From Diplocloster hominis (lineage in GTDB: Bacteria; Bacillota; Clostridia; Lachnospirales; Lachnospiraceae): 64,000 bases of DNA. Shown piece after piece: positions 26,357-34,618 of this stretch (its first letter is position 1; each line of letters begins with the position of its first letter). The stretch lies in assembly GCF_032380655.1 (NCBI RefSeq), contig NZ_JAWDIY010000007.1:124001-188000 (forward strand), read 5' to 3'. The position numbers and the translations under genes were made by a program. The notes under the pieces are model-generated. The model had not been told where the DNA came from. It made no database searches and saw only the letters and a list, made by a program, of their open reading frames with translations.

Positions 26357-27253
26357 TTACTTCATCCACCGTTTCAATTCAGCAGCAATCACTTCTCCCA
26401 GCAGCTGATAGCCCTCTGCATTAGGATGCAGGCCGTCCTCCAGGTAGCTGTCCGCATTGTCGGCCGTAATTCCGCTTCCATTATACAGATCGATCACCGG
26501 AATCCCGTAGCCGCCGCAGACCGCTTTCATCGCCTCCCCATAATCGGCCAGCATAAGACCTGCCTCGTTAGGTCCGGGACCATAGGCACTGGTTCTTTGA
26601 ATCGGCGTGGCAAATACCAGAAGGGCGTCCGGATAATCCTGTCTAAGACCTGTGCACAGCACATTCAAAGCTCCGCAGAACTCCCCCGGATTCACCGAAT
26701 CGGCCGCCCCAAGAGGAATATTCTGATAGAAATCATTGGTTCCGCCGAACACGAAGATCAGATCACTGTCCGCCGGAATACTCTGGTACCGGGCGTAAAA
26801 CGGGTCCTTATCCGTGTCCGCGATGGTCGACTGGGCGATCCCAAGATTATACATCTCCTCAAAGGAAAGCTTCCCCTGCACCGCATCGATCCATATCCCG
26901 CCCCAATCGGTGATACTGTCCCCCAGGCAGGCCATCTTTACCCAGGACTTTGGAGCAGGCTTGACCGTAGGCTCAGGCGTCATCCCGGAAGGCTCAGGCG
27001 TCATCCCGGATGGCTTCGCTGTTTCTTTTGCCTCTTCGGAAGGCTTCGATGTATCCGCAGGTTCCGCCGACGGGGATATGCTGGGAATGGGCACCTCCGT
27101 TTCCGGCGGGGCCGGCGTGTTGGACGGTTGTACCCCCTCCCTGCCGCTCCCCTCCTGCTTAGAGCAGCCAACGGCCAGAAGGGCTCCCGCCAGAAGAATA
27201 CTGACTGCTCCTATTCTGAAGTAATCCCATATTTTTCTTCGCATAATGTTCAT
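26357..27253 (-). CDS. SGNH/GDSL-hydrolase lipoprotein
   Basis: A 298-aa exported lipoprotein. The signal peptide has lipobox LAVGC (C30), followed by a Pro/Glu/Thr linker with a duplicated SGMTPEP. The SGNH block I is CLGDSITDWGG (catalytic Ser), block III has FGGTNDFY (Gly, Asn), and the terminal block is DGLHPNAEGY (Asp, His). Likely an extracellular esterase or acetylhydrolase acting on carbohydrate or cell-wall O-acetyl groups. Linker length is typical of surface lipoproteins. Confidence 0.9.
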   Translation of the reverse strand: MNIMRRKIWDYFRIGAVSILLAGALLAVGCSKQEGSGREGVQPSNTPAPPETEVPIPSISPSAEPADTSKPSEEAKETAKPSGMTPEPSGMTPEPTVKPAPKSWVKMACLGDSITDWGGIWIDAVQGKLSFEEMYNLGIAQSTIADTDKDPFYARYQSIPADSDLIFVFGGTNDFYQNIPLGAADSVNPGEFCGALNVLCTGLRQDYPDALLVFATPIQRTSAYGPGPNEAGLMLADYGEAMKAVCGGYGIPVIDLYNGSGITADNADSYLEDGLHPNAEGYQLLGEVIAAELKRWMK

Positions 27254-27318
27254 TCCTCATTCGTATTTATATTCATTCTTGGATTATTTTAACACAAGGA
27301 TAACCTGATGAAAAGCAT

Positions 27319-27358
27319 AATATAGGAGCACCTTTCCACAAATATAGGCGCACCTTTC
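27319..27358. repeat. Two direct repeats in the lipoprotein upstream region
   Basis: AATATAGGAGCACCTTTC (27319-27336) and AATATAGGCGCACCTTTC (27341-27358) are 18-nt direct repeats with one mismatch and a 22-nt period, about two helical turns. They lie upstream of the SGNH lipoprotein gene (start 27253) and look like paired activator/repressor sites. Confidence 0.5.
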
Positions 27359-27580
27359 TATTATATAAAAAGAATGGACGCGGATTTTGCCGACATAGGT
27401 GAAGAGCACCCCGATAGTAAAATCGGGAAGCTTTGTATGGATAATCCGCTGTTCAGGCACAGGGGATAAAGATAACCATAGAATAAGCCTGAAATTACTC
27501 TGTGGAATCGGTTTTTTGTATTCCGGCAGAAGCAGTAATATCAGGCTTTCTTTATGATATTTATGATTTTCTCCTCAGGC
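27359..27580. other. Intergenic region with hairpins
   Basis: No gene seen. A CCGAT/ATCGG hairpin lies near 27411-27427. A long imperfect inverted repeat, AAGCCTGAAATTACT near 27485 with AGTAATATCAGGCTT near 27536-27550, lies just past the end of the SleC-like gene and may act as its terminator. Confidence 0.45.
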
Positions 27581-28846
27581 TTAGCTCAACTCGGCAATCC
27601 TGGTGACACCCACGTAGATTTCCTGTATCTTAAACCAGGTTGCATAATCCGTGATACCGGTTTGGGGCAGCCCAAAGATGGACTGGAAAGTGCGTACCGC
27701 ATTAGCGGTGGATTCCCCGTAGATTCCGTCTACCGCTACGGTGGGAATAGCGCTGTAGGTGGCGGCTATGGTATTCAGCTGTTCCTGGAGCTGGGTCACC
27801 TTCGGACCCGACGCTCCGATATCCAGGTTATAACCCGGCCAGGAGGAAGGAACTCCAGCGATCTCCTCCGCCACATTGATGTACATGTTGTCCCCGTAAT
27901 AATAACGCAGTATCTCGATAGGCGTATACCCCTGATCGCCCAGGTACTTAGATCCCCACTGTGTCATCCAGTTTGGACAAGTGACCTGTCTTCCGTCACA
28001 GTACTGGGTCAGGATCGGCTGCTTTACATTGGGCCGGGACAGATAGGAGTTAAAGATCTCATCCACAATTACCGAAATACTGTCAAATGTATTGCGGCCA
28101 AAGATCCATTTGTGATCAAAGGCGGTAGACGACGTTATGGTGAAATCAAACCCTTTGTTCCGGTACCACTCGGTATAGACGCGGTTCAGGGTGAATGACA
28201 TGATCGCCAGTACATTCGCGCGTATGGTGGCATCCGGCCAGGTGGCATAGATCTCACTGGATGCCACATTTTTAATGTAATCCTTATAACGGACCCAGTA
28301 GTCTGTAGCGGTAGTATCCCTGGGCGAACCGTCATGGACAATTACGAACTCCGGAACGACCACGCGGCTTAATACGATTTCACCGCTCTCGTTGACAGGT
28401 TTGATCTCAGCCTCCGCTATTTTCGGAGGATAATTCGCAAACAGGGTGTGCGGGCCGATCACGATCCGGTCCAATGCTTCCTGCCCCTCCATGGGGCGCA
28501 GTTCTATCCCCTGCAGGGAGGTGGTATCCGGCAATACTTCCGAACCGGCGACAGTGGCGGATTCATAACCGGGAGCCTCGACCTGAATCGTGTATTCGGC
28601 GTAAGGCTGATTGTCGCTGGGTTCCATACTGTATTCCAGGGGCGGGGCCGGCAGATCAAGCGTTTCTGTCTGACCGGAGCTGTTGGTGGTCAGATGTTCC
28701 ACCGGGCTCTCGGGATCTCCGGTATAAGAAATACTGATAGTAGCACCAGTGATGGGAACCCGTCCGATGGTAGATGTCACCTGTACCTGCAGACGTCCGC
28801 GGTCAGGGGACTCGGTCTGCATACTTCTCAATGTCTGGTTTGACAT
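27581..28846 (-). CDS. SleC-like spore-cortex/peptidoglycan protein
   Basis: A 421-aa protein. Residues about 15-110 look like a carboxypeptidase-regulatory beta-sandwich. Residues about 150-300 resemble a SpoIID-like lytic transglycosylase domain (YIKNVASSEIYATWPDATIRANVLAIMSF, in which the Glu is the likely acid). Residues about 340-415 are a PG_binding_1 repeat (GPKVTQLQEQLN...VDGIYGESTANAVRTFQ). This order matches clostridial SleC-type cortex-lytic proteins. No conventional signal peptide, as expected for proteins placed in the forespore/cortex. Probable role in cortex hydrolysis at germination or spore-wall remodelling. Confidence 0.75.
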   Translation of the reverse strand: MSNQTLRSMQTESPDRGRLQVQVTSTIGRVPITGATISISYTGDPESPVEHLTTNSSGQTETLDLPAPPLEYSMEPSDNQPYAEYTIQVEAPGYESATVAGSEVLPDTTSLQGIELRPMEGQEALDRIVIGPHTLFANYPPKIAEAEIKPVNESGEIVLSRVVVPEFVIVHDGSPRDTTATDYWVRYKDYIKNVASSEIYATWPDATIRANVLAIMSFTLNRVYTEWYRNKGFDFTITSSTAFDHKWIFGRNTFDSISVIVDEIFNSYLSRPNVKQPILTQYCDGRQVTCPNWMTQWGSKYLGDQGYTPIEILRYYYGDNMYINVAEEIAGVPSSWPGYNLDIGASGPKVTQLQEQLNTIAATYSAIPTVAVDGIYGESTANAVRTFQSIFGLPQTGITDYATWFKIQEIYVGVTRIAELS

Positions 28847-29013
28847 AGGTACCTCGATAGATTTGGTGTTACTATCAGTATATGTAGTTGGGAATTCAGT
28901 TGTGCCTGTTTTTTTACAGGTATATGGCCTGCTTGTGTTACTCCCGTTCCCCTGTATTTCATATTACACTATTGGGAACTATTCCTGTACAGCAGCTGTT
29001 GCACGGTTCGTAA

Positions 29014-29199
29014 CTATTCCTGTACAGCGACTATCGCGTTATTGGTAACAGTCATCGTTGGAATGTCCTGGTTATGGAGCTTATAGGAATATACAAAGCC
29101 AATGGCCATGACGGCGATGATACCTGCACAGATGATCAGTAGATTCATTTTATTTATCTTTCGGTCCAGATGTTCAAAATCATTTGCTCTGTTTCTCAT
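29014..29199 (-). CDS. Small single-pass membrane protein
   Basis: A 61-aa protein with a charged N-terminus (MRNRANDFEHLDRKINK), one transmembrane helix (about 19-41) and a short outer tail ending IVAVQE. Family not recognised. Downstream of its stop, the last ~17 nt recur as AACTATTCCTGTACAGC (28978-28994 and 29012-29028), a local duplication of the gene end. Confidence 0.55.
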   Translation of the reverse strand: MRNRANDFEHLDRKINKMNLLIICAGIIAVMAIGFVYSYKLHNQDIPTMTVTNNAIVAVQE

Positions 29200-29430
29200 A
29201 CGATACCTCTTTTCTAAAGACCCGGATGGTCAACTATCATGTTCGCTTATTATTGTAACATTTCAGTGTGAAGATAGTTTTAACGAAAACAGTGTATTTT
29301 CTTAACTTTTTCTTATATTTTATAAACATTATGTGAATTGAGGCCGTATCATACTATGAAAAAGAGTTCCGCTGGAATAAGGAAGCGCCGTCCCCAAACC
29401 GATCATCCGGTTTGGAAACGACGCTTCTGT

Positions 29431-29931
29431 TTATTTCCAATCGTAGCGGGTCAGATGCCCCTCCATCTGCATATGGTCAAAATGGTTCTGGCGAAGAGCC
29501 TCATAGAGCACAATCGATACAGAATTGGCCAAATTCAAAGAACGGATCGTGGGAAGCATGGGAATGCGGATGGCGGTCTCCTGATTTTCCAGAAGAATCT
29601 CCTCGGGTATCCCTCCGCTCTCTTTTCCGAACATGAGATAGCAGTCCGGCTCATACCGGACTTCCGTGTAGACAGAGGGCGCCTTGGTGGTGGCCATATA
29701 TACTTTGGCTCCGGGGTTCCTGTCACAGAAGTCCTGATAATTTATGTAACGGGTAACATCCAGGTGTTCCCAGTAATCCATGCCGGCCCGTTTGATGGAT
29801 TTCTCGTTCAGGCGGAACCCCAGGGGTTCGATCAGATGCAGTCTCGTCCCGGTAGCCACGCAGGTGCGGCCGATATTGCCGGTATTGGACGGGATCTCCG
29901 GCTCGAATAAAACAATATTTAACTTTGCCAT
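29431..29931 (-). CDS. trmL: tRNA (cytidine/uridine-34 2'-O)-methyltransferase TrmL
   Basis: A 166-aa SPOUT-fold methyltransferase. NTGNIGRTCVATG at the N-terminus, FGKESGGIPEEIL (the SPOUT knot GxExxGxP) and PMLPTIRSLNLANSVSIV near the C-terminus are TrmL/SpoU signatures. It modifies the wobble base of tRNA-Leu isoacceptors. 35 nt upstream of the aminotransferase stop, so possibly co-transcribed. Confidence 0.95.
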   Translation of the reverse strand: MAKLNIVLFEPEIPSNTGNIGRTCVATGTRLHLIEPLGFRLNEKSIKRAGMDYWEHLDVTRYINYQDFCDRNPGAKVYMATTKAPSVYTEVRYEPDCYLMFGKESGGIPEEILLENQETAIRIPMLPTIRSLNLANSVSIVLYEALRQNHFDHMQMEGHLTRYDWK

Positions 29932-29966
29932 AATTCTTTTTCTTCCTTTAATCCCTTCTTGCCGGT

Positions 29967-31142
29967 TTAACGCCCCTGTGCAGCGCGGAGTCGCTGGATA
30001 AAGGAGCGCAGGCGACCGATGGCTATTTTCAGATTCTCCAGGGAATAGGCGTAGGAGATACGCAGGTATCCCTCCCCGCAGTCTCCAAAAGCTGTTCCGG
30101 GCACCACCGCCACTTTTTCTTCCTGAAGGAATCGGGTGGCGAATTCATCGGAGGTCATGCCGAATTCTTTGATACATGGAAATATGTAGAAGGCTCCGAA
30201 GGGTTCAAAGCATTTCAGGTTCATTTCACGGAATTCATGGATCAGGAAACGCCGGCGCTGGTCGTAGGCTTCGCGCATTTTCGCCACTTCCCCGTCCCCG
30301 TTCTTTAACGCTTCCACCGCTGCATACTGGCTGGTGGTTGGAGCACACATGATGGCAAACTGATGCAGTTTGATCATCTGCTCGATGATATTCGCCGGTC
30401 CGCAGGCGTATCCCAGTCTCCATCCCGTCATCGCATAGGATTTTGAAAATCCGTTGATCAGGATGGTGCGTTCTTTCATGCCGGGGAACTCCGCGATGGA
30501 AACATGATCCCCATGGTAACTTAACTCCGCATAGATCTCATCAGTCATGACAATCAGGTCATGCGCAATGATAAGATCCACGATGCCGGCCAGATCCTCT
30601 TTTGTCATGACAGCACCGGTGGGATTATTGGGGAAAGGCAGGATCAGTACCTTGCTCTTCGGGCTTAGGTGAGCTTCCAGATCAGCTCTGGTCAGCTTGA
30701 ACTGATTCTCTTCCTTCAGCTCTACCGGTACAGGAACGCCGTCTGCCATGACGGTACAAGGCAGATAGGACACGAAGCTGGGCTGCGGGATCAGCACCTC
30801 ATCGCCTGGATTAATCACACAGCGCAGGCCGATGTCGATCGCCTCACTTCCGCCGACCGTTACGATGGTTTCTTTATTCGGATCATAGGTGAGGTTCATC
30901 CGCCTTTTCAGATAGAGGCAGATCTCTTCTTTCAGCTCCTTTAACCCCGCGTTGGAGGTGTAAAAAGTCCGGCCCTGCTCCAGGGAGTAGATCCCCTCAT
31001 CCCGGATAAACCACGGTGTATCGAAATCCGGTTCCCCCACACCCAGGGATATGGCGTCTTCCATCTCCGTAACAATATCAAAAAATTTGCGGATGCCGGA
31101 CGGAGCAATGTTTACGATTTTTTCAGATAATGGATTTTTCAC
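29967..31142 (-). CDS. Class I/II pyridoxal-phosphate aminotransferase
   Basis: A 391-aa fold-type I aminotransferase. The PLP-binding Lys is in NGFSKSYAMTGWRLGY. Asn in LPFPNNPTGAVM and the C-terminal GEGYLRISYA (substrate carboxylate Arg) are conserved. It resembles the PatA/AspC-like branch; the substrate is not determined. Its start overlaps the stop of the Lrp/AsnC gene by 4 nt, so regulator and enzyme are coupled. An amino-acid-responsive regulator plus aminotransferase suggests control of amino-acid interconversion. Confidence 0.93.
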   Translation of the reverse strand: MKNPLSEKIVNIAPSGIRKFFDIVTEMEDAISLGVGEPDFDTPWFIRDEGIYSLEQGRTFYTSNAGLKELKEEICLYLKRRMNLTYDPNKETIVTVGGSEAIDIGLRCVINPGDEVLIPQPSFVSYLPCTVMADGVPVPVELKEENQFKLTRADLEAHLSPKSKVLILPFPNNPTGAVMTKEDLAGIVDLIIAHDLIVMTDEIYAELSYHGDHVSIAEFPGMKERTILINGFSKSYAMTGWRLGYACGPANIIEQMIKLHQFAIMCAPTTSQYAAVEALKNGDGEVAKMREAYDQRRRFLIHEFREMNLKCFEPFGAFYIFPCIKEFGMTSDEFATRFLQEEKVAVVPGTAFGDCGEGYLRISYAYSLENLKIAIGRLRSFIQRLRAAQGR

Positions 31143-31621
31143 GGTGAGACTAACATCCTTTCATCTTTTGACATTTTTCCTATAATGGTTCCATGGTCTT
31201 TGTATTTTTTCAATATAAAATGGGTCGCGGTGCTGAGTACGGAGTCCAGCGTCGATAATTTGTCGGACACGAACTGGGATACATCCCGGATGGATTTCCC
31301 TTCCAGGATCACCAGCAGATCGTAGCCGCCCGAGATCAGATATACGGTATTTACTTCCGGGTAATTGAAGATCCGCTCGGCGATCTTATCGAATCCCTGG
31401 CCCCTCTGAGGGGTAACCTTTACTTCAATCAGAGCGGTCACTTTATCTGTGTCCGTTTTGTCCCAGTCGATCATCGTGTGGTATCCGCAGATAATCTTCT
31501 CCCGCTCCATGGCCGCCAGCTCATTTACTACGGCCGCCTCGTCAACTCCCAGGATGATGGCCAGTTCTTTCAGATCAAACCGGCTGTTCTTTTCAATAAA
31601 AGCTAAAATCTTCTCTCTCAT
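31139..31621 (-). CDS. Lrp/AsnC-family transcriptional regulator
   Basis: A 160-aa protein with an N-terminal winged HTH (FDLKELAIILGVDEAAVVNELAAME) and a C-terminal RAM amino-acid-sensing domain (VTALIEVKVTP...GGYDLLVILEG). The start at 31621 is used because GGAGGAAATC precedes that ATG. It overlaps the aminotransferase gene and is preceded by one of the two 102-nt structured repeats. Probably regulates the aminotransferase in response to an amino acid. Confidence 0.92.
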   Translation of the reverse strand: MREKILAFIEKNSRFDLKELAIILGVDEAAVVNELAAMEREKIICGYHTMIDWDKTDTDKVTALIEVKVTPQRGQGFDKIAERIFNYPEVNTVYLISGGYDLLVILEGKSIRDVSQFVSDKLSTLDSVLSTATHFILKKYKDHGTIIGKMSKDERMLVSP

Positions 31622-31624
31622 GAT

Positions 31625-31784
31625 TTCCTCCATTCAGTGCGTTTTTTTGCACATACAGGTATACCTTGACAGGTACTCTTAATACATGCCCTACGGGCGG
31701 GTTTGCAGCAAAGCTGCAAAACAAGGTATGGGTGAACATCTTTTGGTTCAACCGTTCCTCCATTCAGTGCGTTTTTTTGCACAT
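31625..31784. repeat. 30-bp direct repeat flanking leader repeat 1
   Basis: TTCCTCCATTCAGTGCGTTT and the next 10 bases occur identically at 31625-31654 and 31755-31784. Between them lies the 102-nt structured repeat. Each copy contains, on the minus strand, a GTGC/GCAC hairpin followed by ATGGAGGAA, which supplies the Lrp ribosome-binding site. The duplication suggests insertion of the 102-nt element with copying of its target, or unequal recombination. Confidence 0.75.
31657..31758 (-). repeat. Structured leader repeat, copy 1 (before the Lrp gene)
   Basis: A 102-nt element, about 76 nt of it identical to 32812-32887. On the minus strand it can fold into a short hairpin (TGAAC/GTTCA), an enclosing ATACCTTG/CAAGGTAT stem and an inner TTTGCAGC/GCTGCAAA stem. 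The short hairpin differs from copy 2 by a compensated pair (T-A here, G-C there). It has the same orientation relative to the downstream gene as copy 2. Confidence 0.75.
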
Positions 31785-31786
31785 GC

Positions 31787-32776
31787 CTATGTTTCATAGA
31801 TTCGATACAGTTCATCCGTCTTGGGACGCTCCAGATATGTGATTTCGCCTTGATTCCGGACTATCCGGGCCTTGCCTTCCGTCACCTTTCCGATCACGGC
31901 GGCCGGGATACCCTCCTGCTTTAAGGCCCTGACCAGGCCATAACCGTCCGGGCCCGACATAAGCATACAGCCGCTGGAGATCAGATAGTACGGATTCAGG
32001 TCAAAATATTCGCAGATCTCTATGGTCTCCTGACGGACAGGGATATCCATCAGATCAATGTCCAGTCCGACACCAGATGCTTCCGCCAGCTCCCAGAGGG
32101 CCCCGTAGATTCCTCCCTCCGTCACATCGTGCATGGCACTGACACCGGACTTAAGCGCGACAGCCGCATCCCTCACCACGGAAATATATTGATCAAACTC
32201 CCTGGCTGTCCGGACCAGCTGTTCCGGATAGCGGGTCAGCAGCTGGGCTTCTTTTTCCTTCGCTATGATCGCCGTCCCCTCGATACCGATCCATTTCGTT
32301 ACCACCACGTCATCACCCGGCTTCGCCCCGCCGGTGGTGATCAGGCGGTCTTTTTTTACTTTCCCCACACCGGTTACGGTGATCAGCGGCTGCTGTACCG
32401 CTCTGGTCACTTCCGTGTGTCCGCCCATCACCTGAATATGGAGTTCTTCACAGACTTCTTCTACCTGAGCCATCATCTCCCGGAGTGCCTCCTCTTCCAT
32501 ATCCTCCGGAAGAAGAGCCGTAAGCAGCATTCCCACGGGTTCGGCTCCTGCGGAGGCCAGGTCGTTGGCCGTGACATGCACACACAGACGCCCTACATCC
32601 TGAACCGTCCCGGTAATCGGATCTGTGGACAGCACAAATACCTCATCGGGTTCCAGCTGCATCACGGCGCAGTCCTCCCCCACGCCGGCTCCAACCAGTA
32701 CCTCTGGCCTCTTTGTCTTTATTTGTTTAAACACGGAACGCTTTAAAACAGATTCCGGCACTTTTCCTATCTTCAT
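31787..32776 (-). CDS. AIR-synthase-related (HypE-like) protein
   Basis: A 329-aa protein of the AIR synthase/HypE/ThiL ATP-binding superfamily. GEDCAVMQLEPDEV, STDPITGTVQDVG, VTANDLASAGAEP and MGGHTEVT near the N-terminus are metal/ATP-binding segments. HDVTEGGIYGALWELAEAS is the second-domain glycine-rich motif. The C-terminal Cys-containing carbamoyl-binding tail of true HypE is not seen, and no hydrogenase genes are nearby, so the substrate is unknown. Preceded by structured repeat copy 2. A 50-nt piece of this gene (32205-32254) recurs at 38300. Confidence 0.82.
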   Translation of the reverse strand: MKIGKVPESVLKRSVFKQIKTKRPEVLVGAGVGEDCAVMQLEPDEVFVLSTDPITGTVQDVGRLCVHVTANDLASAGAEPVGMLLTALLPEDMEEEALREMMAQVEEVCEELHIQVMGGHTEVTRAVQQPLITVTGVGKVKKDRLITTGGAKPGDDVVVTKWIGIEGTAIIAKEKEAQLLTRYPEQLVRTAREFDQYISVVRDAAVALKSGVSAMHDVTEGGIYGALWELAEASGVGLDIDLMDIPVRQETIEICEYFDLNPYYLISSGCMLMSGPDGYGLVRALKQEGIPAAVIGKVTEGKARIVRNQGEITYLERPKTDELYRIYET

Positions 32777-32811
32777 AGTTTCCTCCATTTGTGCATCTTT
32801 TCAGCACATTT

Positions 32812-32913
32812 AGGTATACCTTGACAGGTACTCTTAATACATGCCCTACGGGCGGGTTTGCAGCAAAGCTGCAAAACAAGGTATGGGGGAACTGCTTTCG
32901 GTTCCACCGTTCC
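32812..32913 (-). repeat. Structured leader repeat, copy 2 (before the HypE-like gene)
   Basis: The second 102-nt copy of the element at 31657-31758, in the same orientation and about 35 nt upstream of its gene's start codon. Most changes between copies are confined to the terminal hairpin and keep it paired (GGAAC/GTTCC here). It could be an RNA regulatory element shared by two genes or a small mobile element. Confidence 0.75.
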
Positions 32914-33011
32914 CTGCTATATTACGGACAGTATAGGAATGGAAGTCTGAGTACGGGATACGTACAATCAGACTTCCTCTGCCTGTCATTCTCAATTTTA
33001 GATCCGCTCTG

Positions 33012-34463
33012 TTATTCTCCGCCTCCGATACCACCGAGTACCGAGTTCAGATAAGCCTCGTCACTGACCGTGACTGCATCCTGCAGCTGCTGCGCCAGAT
33101 TACCATCCTCTGTAGCCAGGCCGATGGTGATGTATTTGGGTGACGGCTGATATTTGCTCTTATTAAAGATTTCTCTTGAAACCTCGGTTCCGTTTTCATA
33201 GACAACCTTCCAAAGCTGCGCGGTACAGCCTCTGTGCGCGGACTGTGTGGTCTTCTTATAGCCGGCCGGAAGAGCGGGATCACCGATAATCTTAGTTCCC
33301 GGATCCACCGTTTCCAGCGTCTCGCTGACGAATTCAATCTTACGTGAGCTGGGTCGGTATTCCTCCCCGTAAATGTTAAAGGTAATGGTCTTGCCCTGGG
33401 TAAAGCCCTCGATGTAGATGGGGGCATCCGTATTATTCTTAAACTTCAAATCCTTGTAAGTTCCCGCGATAGCAGCGTCCATAGACGGCTGTACATAATC
33501 TACCAGCATGGAATGCGGAGAACGCTCCGTCACTTCCAGCTCGGCACGGATCACCGCGTTGTATAAGGTCGTCGACACCTGGCAGATACCACCGCCCAGA
33601 CTGTCTACCACCATACCGTTCTCGTAAGCACCGGCCATCCGGTATCCATTCTTCTCCGTAAACGGGCTGACCGCCCCATACACTGAGAACTCATCCCCCG
33701 GATATATGACAGAAGCATTGATGTGCTTCGCCCCTGAGGATACATTAGTGACACGGTCCGAGGAGGAATTGGGGAAGCTGGTGCTAAATGATCCCAGCAG
33801 ATCCTTAACCCGGCTCAGCTGTTCCGCCGTTCCCTTCGGCTCATCCACTTCCACTGCCAGTTCCAGCTGACCTGTCCCGTGATCCCATTCGTTGGAAATG
33901 TAGTCCAGTATCAAATCAACAGAAGTATCTACATCTACTTTCAGTCCCGTCTTTCCGGGAATTACATTAAACGTACTGCCATTCTTCTCTAATCCTGCGT
34001 TTTCCGCATCCACGTTGAATTTCGTGCATTCTTCTTCCACCAGCGTTTTTACGCTCTGCTCATCGGGCTCCACTCGCAGTTCATAGACTTTCTGCTCATG
34101 CTCCAGATCCTTTAAAGCCTTATAGCGCTGAACAATATTTCCGGATTTCCCGAGGCTTAAGGCCTCGTCCAGTATTTCCTCATTAGACAGCTTCAGCCCC
34201 AGCTGGCCGGCTGTAATCTTCATTTCATCTTCATTGATCCGGAGGGTGATCTCTTCCTTGTCCAGGTCCGCGATATAGTCGTCAATCGCGTCCTGTGCCT
34301 CCTGTTTGGTCATTCCTCCGGCATCGATATCTCCCAGAAATACTCCTTTATTAATGGTATCCCCGGAATCGCCTGCCGCATAAGCAGGTTTTTCCATTAT
34401 TATGGTACAGGTCAGCGCCGCCAGCAAAACAGCGCCGGCCCCCAGTAGTTTCTTTATTTTCAT
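33012..34463 (-). CDS. VanW-family exported protein with PG-binding and G5-like domains
   Basis: A 483-aa exported protein. Signal peptide residues 1-29 (cleavage after AYA). Residues about 45-225 contain two YoaR/PG_binding_4-like units. The VanW domain is about 230-370 (NRVYxxAxE-type region around INASVIYPGDEFSVYGAVSPFTEKNGY and GGGICQVSTTLYNAVI). A C-terminal G5-like segment is about 380-440. The chosen ATG 34463 follows GGAGGATTATAGA. Likely a cell-wall-associated protein; the vancomycin link of the name does not imply resistance. Confidence 0.88.
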   Translation of the reverse strand: MKIKKLLGAGAVLLAALTCTIIMEKPAYAAGDSGDTINKGVFLGDIDAGGMTKQEAQDAIDDYIADLDKEEITLRINEDEMKITAGQLGLKLSNEEILDEALSLGKSGNIVQRYKALKDLEHEQKVYELRVEPDEQSVKTLVEEECTKFNVDAENAGLEKNGSTFNVIPGKTGLKVDVDTSVDLILDYISNEWDHGTGQLELAVEVDEPKGTAEQLSRVKDLLGSFSTSFPNSSSDRVTNVSSGAKHINASVIYPGDEFSVYGAVSPFTEKNGYRMAGAYENGMVVDSLGGGICQVSTTLYNAVIRAELEVTERSPHSMLVDYVQPSMDAAIAGTYKDLKFKNNTDAPIYIEGFTQGKTITFNIYGEEYRPSSRKIEFVSETLETVDPGTKIIGDPALPAGYKKTTQSAHRGCTAQLWKVVYENGTEVSREIFNKSKYQPSPKYITIGLATEDGNLAQQLQDAVTVSDEAYLNSVLGGIGGGE

Positions 34464-34508
34464 TCTATAATCCTCCTGCAGCACACTAGTTACATCTTAT
34501 TCCTGGTC

Positions 34509-34613
34509 TCACACTACGGACAGAATCATAGGCACCACCATTGCCAGTACAACGATTATGATGATGACGCTTGCAATGATTCTTCTCGTTTTGTTATCAT
34601 TAAAATTGAACAA
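34509..34613 (-). CDS. 34-residue small membrane protein (TTG start)
   Basis: A short frame beginning TTG at 34611-34613, with AGGTGATAGGA directly upstream. It encodes a basic N-terminus (NFNDNKTRR) and one hydrophobic helix (IIASVIIIIVVLAMVVP), stop at 34509. The Shine-Dalgarno overlaps the stop codon of the exonuclease gene, so it is translationally coupled. It resembles the family of ~35-aa Firmicutes membrane peptides (DUF4044/Prli42 style), function unknown. Confidence 0.6.
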   Translation of the reverse strand: MFNFNDNKTRRIIASVIIIIVVLAMVVPMILSVV

Positions 34614-34618
34614 TCCTA

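Noticed and set aside
26231..27292. 353-aa plus-strand frame covering the SGNH lipoprotein
   Set aside because: Low-complexity Arg/Gly tail and no motif. It is the shadow of a lipoprotein with a lipobox and full SGNH blocks.
32880..32913. T-box-like GGTGGAACCG in leader repeat copy 2
   Set aside because: No stem I or specifier loop upstream, and copy 1 lacks the motif (GGTTGAACC). The similarity is confined to a short string.
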